Below, in pieces: positions 1 through 6,214 of a stretch of 13,281 bases of DNA (positions within the stretch are counted from its first letter, which is position 1; every line of letters starts with the position of its first letter). The notes beneath the pieces were generated by a model. That model saw only the letters and a program-made list of their open reading frames with translations. It did no database searches and was not told where the DNA came from. This DNA comes from Opitutia bacterium. Its GTDB lineage: Bacteria; Verrucomicrobiota; Verrucomicrobiia; Opitutales; Coraliomargaritaceae. Location of the stretch: the NCBI GenBank assembly GCA_018663485.1, contig JABJQI010000213.1, forward strand, positions 1 to 13,281. The letters are read 5' to 3'. The translations under genes were made by a program, and so were the position numbers.

Positions 1-101
1 AGAAACTGGAAGTGACCCCTGTGTTTTAATTAGGGTGGTTGAAGTGGACAGAATCACTGCAGGTGAAGGCCTCTGTGAGGTCATTACGATTGACTCAACA
101 C

Positions 102-130
102 AAAAAAGCCCCGTTCGAAAACGAGGCTTT
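102..130 (-). terminator. Intrinsic terminator of tRNA-Leu
   Basis: Read on the minus strand, bases 130-105 form a hairpin. The outer 6-bp stem pairs 125-130 with 105-110, one A/C mismatch follows (124/111), and a 4-bp inner stem pairs 120-123 with 112-115 around a CGAA-type loop. The stem runs directly into a run of six T (107-102). It starts 7 nt after the 3' end of tRNA-Leu, so it most likely ends that transcript. Confidence 0.7.
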
Positions 131-136
131 AAAGAA

Positions 137-218
137 TACCCAGAGTGGGGATCGAACCCACACATCCGAAGATACAAGATTTTGAGTCTAGCGCGTCTAC
201 CAATTCCGCCATCTGGGC
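137..218 (-). tRNA. tRNA-Leu, anticodon CAA
   Basis: This is an 82-nt class II tRNA decoding UUG leucine codons. On the minus strand the acceptor stem GCCCAGA pairs with TCTGGGT, with a G1-U72 wobble, and the discriminator base is A. The D-arm has a GGTAGA loop and GCG/CGC stem. The anticodon loop is CTCAAAA, giving CAA. The 13-nt extra arm contains an ATC-TTCG-GAT hairpin, and the T-arm is GTGGG-TTCGATC-CCCAC. A discriminator A and a long extra arm are the usual leucine identity features. The anticodon stem has one U-U mismatch at the second pair (CUAGA/UCUUG). The 3' CCA is not encoded. A terminator follows 7 nt downstream, so the gene appears to be monocistronic. Confidence 0.95.
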
Positions 219-236
219 TCATTCAAAAGAATGGCG

Positions 237-266
237 CTTTTATGGCGGTGATTTTTCGGAATGCAA
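237..266 (-). promoter_or_regulatory. Possible sigma-70-type promoter of tRNA-Leu
   Basis: On the minus strand a TTGCAT element (266-261) is followed, after an 18-nt spacer, by TAAAAG (242-237). Transcription would then start about 10-15 nt ahead of the mature tRNA 5' end at 218, a sensible distance for a stable RNA gene. Both hexamers are imperfect, so this is a positional guess supported by spacing. Confidence 0.35.
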
Positions 267-301
267 GCTCTGGATTGTGAATTTAATGGTAAGAATTATC
301 A

Positions 302-347
302 TTGTAACGTAATTAACTAATTATATCTTGTAATTAACTTAATTATA
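302..347. repeat. Imperfect tandem AT-rich repeat upstream of the receiver gene
   Basis: The 9-mer TAATTAACT occurs at 310-318 and again at 331-339, 21 bp apart (two helical turns). Each copy is preceded by TTGTAA or TTG (302-307 and 328-330) and followed by AATTATA (319-325 and 341-347). The second copy ends next to the AAGGA ribosome binding site (347-351) of the receiver gene at 362. The spacing would suit two protein subunits on one DNA face, but simple AT-rich sequence could also give this pattern. Confidence 0.4.
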
Positions 348-361
348 AGGATGAGTATGCT

Positions 362-844
362 ATGAATATCCTATTTATTGAGGACGAACATGAGTTACTT
401 GAGGTAGGCGTCGTTCAGATGCAGCAGCACAATACCGTTTATCCTGTCTCTAATCTTGTGGATGCTCGTGCAATTATGCAAGATCCAGCGATGCGGGTCC
501 AATTGGTAGTGGCTGATCAACGGCTTCCAGATGGAATGGGAGTCGAATTCGTGATCGAGATGAAGGCGCTATTCCCTGATTGTATGTATACGATTGTATC
601 AGGCTGTTTCACGGATAGTGACATTAGTAAGCTTGAGGAGAATGATATCTCATATCATCGTAAGCCTTTGTTATATGCAAAAATACTGGAAGATTTTCGC
701 CATGCGCATTTGATGAAAGTACCTTGTTGTGAGGCAGTCGCTGTAGCGCCGTGTAATAAGGTGCAAGAAATTGAGGCTCCGTCTGAGGAGGGGCTAGTCA
801 AGCCAGAGGCACCGAAGCGGCAGAAGTGGTTCGGCTTGATCTAG
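362..844 (+). CDS. Stand-alone response regulator receiver protein
   Basis: This is a CheY-like single-domain signalling protein, presumably phosphorylated by a histidine kinase encoded elsewhere. The receiver domain fills residues 1-120. The acidic pair E7/D8 is present, the phospho-acceptor is D52 (in VVADQRLPDG), the switch Ser is S80 (in IVSG), and the conserved Lys is K101 (in HRKP). All catalytic residues are therefore intact. Residues 120-160 form a Glu/Pro-rich tail with no recognisable output domain, so it probably acts by protein contact. The ATG has a good AAGGA site 10 nt upstream. The gene is divergent from tRNA-Leu, is followed at once by an intrinsic terminator, and so looks monocistronic. 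No kinase lies nearby. Receiver identity is firm; partner and pathway are unknown. Confidence 0.9.
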   Translation: MNILFIEDEHELLEVGVVQMQQHNTVYPVSNLVDARAIMQDPAMRVQLVVADQRLPDGMGVEFVIEMKALFPDCMYTIVSGCFTDSDISKLEENDISYHRKPLLYAKILEDFRHAHLMKVPCCEAVAVAPCNKVQEIEAPSEEGLVKPEAPKRQKWFGLI

Positions 845-852
845 GAGTACAC

Positions 853-886
853 GACCTTAAGAAATATGATTGTTGGGGTCTTTTTT
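853..886 (+). terminator. Intrinsic terminator after the receiver gene
   Basis: Bases 853-860 (GACCTTAA) pair with 873-880 (TTGGGGTC) in an 8-bp stem containing two G-U wobbles, around a 12-nt loop. Six T follow directly (881-886). The hairpin begins 9 nt after the receiver gene's stop codon and separates it from the next gene. Confidence 0.7.
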
Positions 887-944
887 GACTGTTAGATCGT
901 CGGTGCTTGTCGTCGCCTGTGTTTTTAAGTCTGCTGAGTGAATT

Positions 945-1781
945 ATGAGACTACGCATTGAAGACGATTTTGAAGACGTACTGATTAAAGCTGCCACTGG
1001 GTTGGGCTTGGGCAAGCAGGCACTTGCGCAGAAGGCTGGCATATCTGTTGCAGCTGTTTCGGCATTGCTGGACGCTCAATTAGATGAAGCCAACTTACGT
1101 GCTGTCGCTCCAGTGCTAGGCTTAGATTCCGACGCACTCGCTTCGATGGCAAAACGAGCATGGCAACCTGAGCCTATTGAGTTAGAAGGGCTGCGTTGCT
1201 ATAACACTCCCTTTCCTGTGAATGGCTACCAAGCGATGACGGTGAATAGTTATCTAGTGTGGAGTCCGCTAACAAAAGTGGCGGTGGCGTTTGATACGGG
1301 GGCAAATGTGGAGGCATTGCTGGCCGAGGTGAAAGCGCTGAGCTTAGACTTGCAGGCCCTTGTAGTGACTCATGTGCATCGCGATCATGTTGCAGCGTAT
1401 GATGAGTTGCTGAGCCATGTCGAAGGTGGCATTGCATTCGCGCCTAAGCTCGAGCCATACGGTGAGGCGGATTTGCTAGAGCATGGTGATTGGATCGAGT
1501 TTGATGGATTCGAGGTACAGGCACGGCAGACCAATGGCCATTCGCCAGGTGGCATGACTTACGTGATCGAAGGTCTGAGTGCGCAGATTGCGATCGTTGG
1601 AGATTCAATTTTTTGCCTATCTCAAGGAGGTGCTACCGAGCACTATGCACAAGCGCTGGAGAACAATCGCGAGCAGATTCTGTCGCTCCCAGAGGCTACG
1701 GTCCTATGCCCTGGTCATGGGCCTATGACGACCGTTTCTAATGAACAGGCGTACAATCCGTTTTTTCCTGAATTTAAATAG
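945..1781 (+). CDS. HTH domain fused to a metallo-beta-lactamase-fold hydrolase
   Basis: The protein joins two modules. Residues about 8-70 resemble a small Cro/C1-like helix-turn-helix (QALAQKAGISVAAVSALLD, 25-43). Residues about 90-278 are a metallo-beta-lactamase fold with the full metal set: H143-V-H145-R-D147-H148, H199 (in NGHSPGG), D220 (in VGDS) and H258 (in CPGHGP). It is closest in style to glyoxalase II-like hydrolases, which cleave thioesters or other acyl/phosphoryl substrates; the real substrate is unknown. The HTH may bind DNA or may only be a protein-interaction module. The ATG has a weak GAG site 6 nt upstream, and the HTH begins close behind, so a later start would destroy that domain. 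There is no signal peptide, so it is cytoplasmic. It lies between two regulator genes on the same strand, but gaps of 100 and 222 nt and the upstream terminator argue against a shared operon. Confidence 0.85.
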   Translation: MRLRIEDDFEDVLIKAATGLGLGKQALAQKAGISVAAVSALLDAQLDEANLRAVAPVLGLDSDALASMAKRAWQPEPIELEGLRCYNTPFPVNGYQAMTVNSYLVWSPLTKVAVAFDTGANVEALLAEVKALSLDLQALVVTHVHRDHVAAYDELLSHVEGGIAFAPKLEPYGEADLLEHGDWIEFDGFEVQARQTNGHSPGGMTYVIEGLSAQIAIVGDSIFCLSQGGATEHYAQALENNREQILSLPEATVLCPGHGPMTTVSNEQAYNPFFPEFK

Positions 1782-2003
1782 GTCTACCCGATAAAGCTAT
1801 TAAGGCTTATTTTATCAAGTGTCCTATCCATATTTTCCAGGAAGCGTATCATTAAGGCAGTCTTGGCTTAATCGCAGATTAATTAAATGTTAGGTCTATA
1901 AGTAGCATAAATTAGATTAGAAATAATGGCACTCGTTTAATTTCGTTTGCAATTGGATATATTTTTATTTTTCATGTGGAGGTTAGTTCACTTGGAATGA
2001 ATT

Positions 2004-2687
2004 ATGAATGTTGCAAAAAAAACTGTCGAAGCCGACCACTGCTATCGTATTTTGGTGATTGAGGATCATCCGCTCATGCGTGAGGCGATCTCCAGATGGA
2101 TTAATAGCGACCCGGATTTGAAGGTGTGCGGGCAAGCGGATAATTCGGCGGCGGGCATGAAGGCGGTGGTTCAGTTTAAGCCCGACCTTGTGCTATCTGA
2201 TATAAGCCTGGAAGGACGTAGTGGCCTCGAATTACTAAAAGACCTGAAGGCGATGAATCCAGATCTTCCAGTGATAATGCATTCGATGCACAATGAGTCG
2301 GTCTATGCTATGCGCGCGATGCGTGCGGGCGCGCGCGGATATGTTATGAAAGACGCTGGCGGTGCTGAGGTCGTCAGTGCGATTAAAGAAGTCTTGGCGG
2401 GTGGTTCTGCTTTTAGTCGAGTCGTGAACAATCAAGTGTTGGATGAACTTGCGGGAAGGGCACGTGGTCATCAGTCTCCAATTGCAGTACTGACTGATCG
2501 CGAGTTCGAGATACTGGAACTATATGGACATGGTAAGACGTCTGGTGAGATCGCTCAGCAGTTGAATGTAAGCCCTAAGACTGTTGGTGCGCATCGCTAC
2601 AATATTTGTTGCAAGCTCGAGCTTCATTCGACTTCCGAACTGATCTGCTACGCGGCTAAATCAGTTAGTCACGACGGCGATGTTTGA
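2004..2687 (+). CDS. NarL/FixJ-family response regulator (receiver + LuxR HTH)
   Basis: This is a DNA-binding response regulator that would activate or repress promoters once phosphorylated. The receiver domain covers residues 14-130: acidic pair E20/D21, phospho-acceptor D66 (in VLSDISL), S94 (in HSMH) and K116 (in VMKDA). The LuxR-type output domain covers about 160-222, with the typical LTDRE start (163-167), EIAQQLNVSPKTVGAHR recognition helices, and a final KLEL segment. Length (227 aa) and domain order are normal for the family. Several ATGs are clustered at the start; 2004 is the in-frame one, with GGA 7 nt upstream. There is no AAA+ domain, so it is not a sigma-54 activator despite rpoN lying downstream in the window. 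No histidine kinase neighbours it, and the 245-nt gap before the next gene suggests separate transcription. Confidence 0.93.
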   Translation: MNVAKKTVEADHCYRILVIEDHPLMREAISRWINSDPDLKVCGQADNSAAGMKAVVQFKPDLVLSDISLEGRSGLELLKDLKAMNPDLPVIMHSMHNESVYAMRAMRAGARGYVMKDAGGAEVVSAIKEVLAGGSAFSRVVNNQVLDELAGRARGHQSPIAVLTDREFEILELYGHGKTSGEIAQQLNVSPKTVGAHRYNICCKLELHSTSELICYAAKSVSHDGDV

Positions 2688-2731
2688 ATCACTTAGCAGT
2701 TCCTTTTGAGGCTGTAGCGAGCCCGTAAATT

Positions 2732-2773
2732 ACCACTTTAAAATCGTTGGTTAGTGGGCCGTGGAAAGGTGGT
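2732..2773. repeat. Inverted repeat in the gap after the NarL-type regulator
   Basis: ACCACTTT (2732-2739) is the reverse complement of AAAGGTGGT (2765-2773) apart from one bulged base, with a 25-nt G-rich loop between. No T-run follows, so it is a poor terminator. It may be an RNA hairpin in the 3' region of the regulator transcript, or chance. Confidence 0.25.
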
Positions 2774-2837
2774 GTATTAATGGAAGTGGTTTTTGTATTT
2801 CGTCGTATTTAAGTCATTTGCCTATGTAGGTAGTTTA

Positions 2838-2876
2838 AATGACATGTTCCGTAAGGATACTAGCCTAATTGTCATT
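2838..2876. repeat. Inverted repeat overlapping the -35 box of the 2933 gene
   Basis: AATGACA (2838-2844) is an exact reverse complement of TGTCATT (2870-2876), with 25 nt between. The right arm covers most of the TTGTCA element proposed as the -35 box of the downstream pair, a position where a bound repressor or activator would matter. Confidence 0.3.
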
Positions 2877-2897
2877 CGTTAGATATTTGTGTACTAT
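2869..2897 (+). promoter_or_regulatory. Probable sigma-70-type promoter of the 2933-3846 gene pair
   Basis: TTGTCA (2869-2874, five of six matches to TTGACA) and TACTAT (2892-2897, four of six to TATAAT) are separated by exactly 17 nt. The predicted start near 2904 would give a leader of about 29 nt before the ATG at 2933. Confidence 0.45.
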
Positions 2898-2932
2898 CTT
2901 CGCTCCCAAAAACATAAAACAATTGTGGAGTA

Positions 2933-3439
2933 ATGAAATATAACAATGACCTATCAAAAGTAACTTTAGTGACGGTTTTTTGGGCCTATGATAAGGTTGA
3001 AACTGCACGAAGAACGAAGCTGATATTTGATCATGCGTGCAAAGAGTCCGGTGGTCAGTTGATGTTTGATTTGCGCCTGTGGCAGCTGGATATTCTTCAG
3101 TATCAGGAGTACTGGGACCTAGCGCTAGCAGATTTAGCGGATGCTGATTTATTAAGCATGTCTAATAATCGCGAAAGCACCTCGATGTTCTCAATCGAAT
3201 TAACTGCTTTGCTCGAGAAGTGGTTCAATTATGAGGGCAAAAGTAAGTCGATTCTGCTGGTCAGCGCAGACGGGGTATATGACCACAGTGAGTTTGTTTC
3301 GGTTCTTCAGGACTTGGGGCAACGGTTTGACTGGGGCTTTAGTTCCTTGAGTGATCATTCCGACCCATTACACGAATGCTTTCTTCATTCTACCTCACCT
3401 TCAATAAATTCCAGCTCTAATTTTTACTCAACTAAATGA
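2933..3439 (+). CDS. Unrecognised small alpha/beta protein, first of a coupled pair
   Basis: I cannot assign a function. The 168-aa product has no signal peptide or membrane segment. It shows alternating hydrophobic strands and amphipathic helices: strand-like segments at about 10-17 (VTLVTVFW), 44-53, 72-77 (DLLSMS), 106-111 (SILLVS) and 134-140, ending in a Ser-rich tail (153-165). Five strands in this rhythm resemble a Rossmann-like or receiver-like fold, but the position after the third strand has Ser/Asn rather than the phospho-accepting Asp. A degenerate receiver is therefore possible but unproven. A GTGGAG site ends only 2 nt before the ATG, closer than usual; the next Met (M44) would remove the first strand, so ATG 2933 is kept. 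The stop overlaps the next gene's start in ATGA, implying one mRNA and linked functions. It may belong to a loosely conserved group of small verrucomicrobial proteins found near regulators; that is recollection, not evidence. Confidence 0.7.
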   Translation: MKYNNDLSKVTLVTVFWAYDKVETARRTKLIFDHACKESGGQLMFDLRLWQLDILQYQEYWDLALADLADADLLSMSNNRESTSMFSIELTALLEKWFNYEGKSKSILLVSADGVYDHSEFVSVLQDLGQRFDWGFSSLSDHSDPLHECFLHSTSPSINSSSNFYSTK

Positions 3440-3846
3440 AAACCAATAAAATAGAATCACTCCCTGTGAGTAACTTAATCGCAGACGATGCCGCGCTTCA
3501 AGCCACTTGGTCGCCCAGTAAGGTTGAATTCGGTGTCTCTGTACCGACAGTTTCAAATCTAAAAAAGCGTATTCGAAAAATATTGGTTGCGCTCCTCAAA
3601 GAAACCTGGCTTCCGATTAGTTTACGCGGTCACATGGCCAAGAAAGTGGCTAATCTAGAGGAAATACTTAATTGCCAGAATCTAATTAATCCCTCTATGC
3701 TTATGGATGAAGAACCCTCCATCACTTTTATGCTGTCAATGTATGGGAATGCCCATCCGAATTCTGAACTCATCGCTCAGATGAGGATGCTAGACCAAGA
3801 ACTGAACCCATCTGAATATTTGAGGGTTGTCAGCGATCAAGGATGA
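3436..3846 (+). CDS. Unrecognised small protein, second of a coupled pair
   Basis: I recognise no family. The 136-aa product is predicted soluble and mostly helical. It has a polar N-terminus (1-40), then a strongly basic helix with KKRIRK at 43-48 running into a hydrophobic stretch (49-60). A second basic-amphipathic stretch follows (LRGHMAKKVANLEEILN, 63-79), and then an acidic C-terminal half with several Met. The basic helices could contact nucleic acid, membrane lipid or a protein partner. The start codon overlaps the stop of the upstream gene by 4 nt (ATGA, 3436-3439), and no independent ribosome binding site stands out, so translation is probably coupled and the pair is likely to act together. 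The gene is followed by an 84-nt convergent gap with no convincing terminator. Confidence 0.65.
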   Translation: MKTNKIESLPVSNLIADDAALQATWSPSKVEFGVSVPTVSNLKKRIRKILVALLKETWLPISLRGHMAKKVANLEEILNCQNLINPSMLMDEEPSITFMLSMYGNAHPNSELIAQMRMLDQELNPSEYLRVVSDQG

Positions 3847-3930
3847 GCTGCATCGCACTGAATCGACTGTAAATTCTGCGGCTAAATTCAGTTCAGCAAG
3901 ATTAGAGCAAACTCGCAGTTTCGATATTAT

Positions 3931-4830
3931 TTAGCGGATCGTAAGCGGAATGACCAGTTCGGGTAGAGTACTTGCGTTGATGAATAGGTGTCCTTGGTCG
4001 ACTTTGTCGCCTTCGATGGTGGCGCTAACAGTGCGGGCACCTTCGGGAATAAGCACCTCAGGCATAATTATGCTGTCAGGAATGTCGGTGGTGATATTAA
4101 TATAAAGGCCACCGTAGGGGGCAGGATAGTCGAGGGCAAAAGCGAGTGCTTGGCTTTGTCCTGGTCTTAAGCTGAGCTGATTTGGTAAAACGCTAAGTGG
4201 GCTAGCTGGGTCGATGCGCAGGTAGCCTGCAGTCTGAGCACGTGTGGTGCTGCGTACTTCGATGCTGTAGCCGAAATTTGGCTTCAATTGTGGTACAACG
4301 AATTGCAATTTCGTGGGAGAGCTAAAGATGGTTTCTGCGGGGGTGTGATCGATAAAAACGATGTCCTGACCTGTGAAGCCTTGGCCATTAATTGAGACTC
4401 GAGTGCCGACAGCTGCACGTGTCTTTTCAACTGTCAATGTGATCTGATTCGGTAGCTGAACTTGGTAAAGATCCGAGATAATCTGTGCTGGTACGGCTGT
4501 ACCGTCCTCTTTTTGTGTGACGAATTTAAGTACGTAGTAAAAGCGGGTGAGTTCCTCTTGGGGCGGCGCTGGATAGTCGTATTTAAAAAGGTTTGGTGCA
4601 CTTGTGGTAGCTGTCATTGCGCGCTGCTCGCCGTCGATCACCACGAAGGCTTCTAGGCTACTAGTCACAACGGTCTTTTTGTTGACCTGCGCATGAGCAC
4701 TTAAGGTGTAGTTGCCCGTCGGCGAGGCGTGGGCGATGTCAGGCGTGGTATTGACAATTTTAACACTGCAACCAGACAGGTAGAATGCGAGGACGAGGAA
4801 AGAGGAGAGGAAAATGCGCTTGGCTTTCAT
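3931..4830 (-). CDS. Secreted lipoprotein with an IPT/TIG immunoglobulin-like domain
   Basis: The 299-aa product starts with a lipoprotein signal peptide: basic MKAKR, hydrophobic residues 6-17, and the lipobox LSGC with acylated C21. Ser at +2 would favour outer-membrane sorting by the enterobacterial rule, if that rule holds here. Residues about 133-207 form an IPT/TIG beta-sandwich, with the characteristic Gly-rich turn INGQGFTG (147-154) and a later FVVP strand. Residues 30-130 and 210-299 are also beta-rich, look like further Ig-like modules, and have no named match I can defend. IPT domains generally mediate extracellular or envelope protein and carbohydrate contacts. The gene is divergent from hemW, with only 30 nt between the two start codons, so the promoters must overlap the opposite coding region or each other. 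No clear ribosome binding site is visible. Confidence 0.85.
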   Translation of the reverse strand: MKAKRIFLSSFLVLAFYLSGCSVKIVNTTPDIAHASPTGNYTLSAHAQVNKKTVVTSSLEAFVVIDGEQRAMTATTSAPNLFKYDYPAPPQEELTRFYYVLKFVTQKEDGTAVPAQIISDLYQVQLPNQITLTVEKTRAAVGTRVSINGQGFTGQDIVFIDHTPAETIFSSPTKLQFVVPQLKPNFGYSIEVRSTTRAQTAGYLRIDPASPLSVLPNQLSLRPGQSQALAFALDYPAPYGGLYINITTDIPDSIIMPEVLIPEGARTVSATIEGDKVDQGHLFINASTLPELVIPLTIR

Positions 4831-4860
4831 AGATCTTGGAAGAAGGTATGACTTCTAACT

Positions 4861-6036
4861 ATGCACCTGCAAGGAAAAGAGCTGAAAACTGTCAATCCCA
4901 CGCAAGCAACGTTGGGTCTATATTGTCACATCCCGTTTTGCGCGTCGACTTGCGATTTCTGTGCCTTTTATCAAGAAAAGCCGCGTCGCGGTGATTTGGA
5001 CCGCTATCTCAACGCGATGGACGCTGAGTTTGCGCTAATTTCAGATAGCCGACCGGTGGACACAGTTTTTTGGGGCGGCGGCACGCCAGGCTTGCTGTCG
5101 GCCAAAGATTTGGAACGTCTCGGGCGGTCAATGCTGGAACGTCTAGGCAATACACCTACGGAGTGGACGATCGAGATGGCCCCTTCGACGGTTAAAGCAG
5201 ATAAGCTCGCTGTATTGCGCGACCTCGGTGTGACGCGTATCTCGATGGGGGTGCAGAGTTTTGATGAGAAGTTGCTCGAATCGCTGGGCCGTCTGCACCG
5301 TCCTAATCAAATCTATAAAGCTTGGGGCTTAGTTGAAGCCGCTGGTTTTTGTCAGACCAATTTGGATCTTATGTTTGCCATCCCGAATCAATCCATGCAG
5401 CAGTGGGAAGCGGCGATTCGGGAAGCGGTCCGACTTGGGCCGTCGCATCTTTCGACCTATTGTTTAACTTTTGAAGAAGATACGGCCCTTTATGTGAAGC
5501 TCTCCGAAGGGAAGTTGAAGATCGATGAAGATCGCGAATTACGTTTTTATGAGCGCGGTTGGGAGCTACTCGCTGAGCTGGGGTATGCTCAATATGAGGT
5601 CTCTAATTTTTGCAAGGATCAAGCGGAATGTATTCATAATGTTAATACTTGGCGGATGGCGGAGTGGATCGGTTGTGGCCCTTCGGCGGCCAGTCAGTAT
5701 CGAGGAGAGCGTTATCAGCGGCCGTCGAATTTGGAGAAGTGGGCCGCTGGCATGGAGTCGGGGCAGCCGGCTAAGAACGAACTTGTGTTGCTTGATGCCA
5801 GTATTTTAATGGCAGATGCGATTATTTTTGGGCTGCGCATGAATGCCGGAATTGACTTGGCTGACATCGCGCTACGTTTTCCCGCGCCAAAAGCGATGGT
5901 TGTATTAGAGCAATTATTAGCGCGTTTTGAGGTTGAGGGGCTATTGGTTCGAGGCGGGGCGCATGCACGCTTGACGCATAGGGGACGTCTCGTTTGCGAC
6001 GCGATAGGCAGCGCGGTGCTTGATGCGTTGGTTTGA
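4861..6036 (+). CDS. hemW: Radical SAM heme chaperone HemW
   Basis: HemW is a coproporphyrinogen III oxidase-like radical SAM protein thought to insert heme into cytoplasmic or membrane targets. The Fe-S motif is C27-x3-C31-x2-C34-x-F36. Phe at the last position, rather than a fourth Cys, is the pattern that separates HemW from the true oxidase HemN, as does the short N-terminus. The SAM-binding motif GGGTPGLL is at 72-79. The HemW-specific part includes YEVSNF (245-250), HNVNTW (259-264) and the Gly-rich GCGPSA (271-276). Length (391 aa) is normal. The start is uncertain: an in-frame stop at 4849 limits the choices, and the only good purine-rich site (4838-4846) lies 14 nt upstream of ATG 4861. 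An ATG at 4848 is out of frame. It is divergent from the lipoprotein gene and convergent with rpoN. Confidence 0.92.
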   Translation: MHLQGKELKTVNPTQATLGLYCHIPFCASTCDFCAFYQEKPRRGDLDRYLNAMDAEFALISDSRPVDTVFWGGGTPGLLSAKDLERLGRSMLERLGNTPTEWTIEMAPSTVKADKLAVLRDLGVTRISMGVQSFDEKLLESLGRLHRPNQIYKAWGLVEAAGFCQTNLDLMFAIPNQSMQQWEAAIREAVRLGPSHLSTYCLTFEEDTALYVKLSEGKLKIDEDRELRFYERGWELLAELGYAQYEVSNFCKDQAECIHNVNTWRMAEWIGCGPSAASQYRGERYQRPSNLEKWAAGMESGQPAKNELVLLDASILMADAIIFGLRMNAGIDLADIALRFPAPKAMVVLEQLLARFEVEGLLVRGGAHARLTHRGRLVCDAIGSAVLDALV

Positions 6037-6214
6037 GAGTAGGATTTTGTTATTGAGCGCTGAAGGGTCGAACTTCATGGTATTTAGTCTTGATAGATGT
6101 ATTTTGTAATCGATTGAGGGCGACCGCGCTTGAAGTCGATTGGCTTGGTACAAACCTTTAGTGGTTTATATGCGATTTTATCAATACGGGCTGAACGACG
6201 CCTTTTTGTAGTAC

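Noticed and set aside
1..101. Open reading frames at the left edge on both strands: plus frame from base 2, and a minus-strand ATG at 83 reading toward the edge.
   Set aside because: The plus frame runs on through the terminator and tRNA, so it is not a real gene end. The minus frame has only 28 codons visible, no ribosome binding site and no family I recognise. It could be the start of a gene but cannot be supported.
1790..1816. GATAAA...TTTATC inverted repeat after the HTH-hydrolase gene, a possible terminator.
   Set aside because: The stem is short and AT-only, competes with an inner AAGC/GCTT pairing, and has no T-run after it.
1927..1951. TGGCAC followed by TTGCA upstream of the NarL-type gene, resembling a sigma-54 promoter.
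   Set aside because: The GG and GC dinucleotides are 19 nt apart instead of the required 10, so it cannot be a -24/-12 site.
3857..3892. ACTGAAT/ATTCAGT inverted repeat in the convergent gap between the unknown pair and the lipoprotein gene.
   Set aside because: The 22-nt loop, weak AT-rich stem and lack of a T-run make it a poor terminator.
4848..4850. ATG close to the purine-rich AGAAGG site just upstream of hemW, as an alternative hemW start.
   Set aside because: It is out of frame with HemW and only 1 nt from the putative ribosome binding site.
6152..6167. AAACC/GGTTT hairpin between hemW and rpoN.
   Set aside because: The stem is only 5 bp and no T-run lies on either side, so it is within chance expectation.
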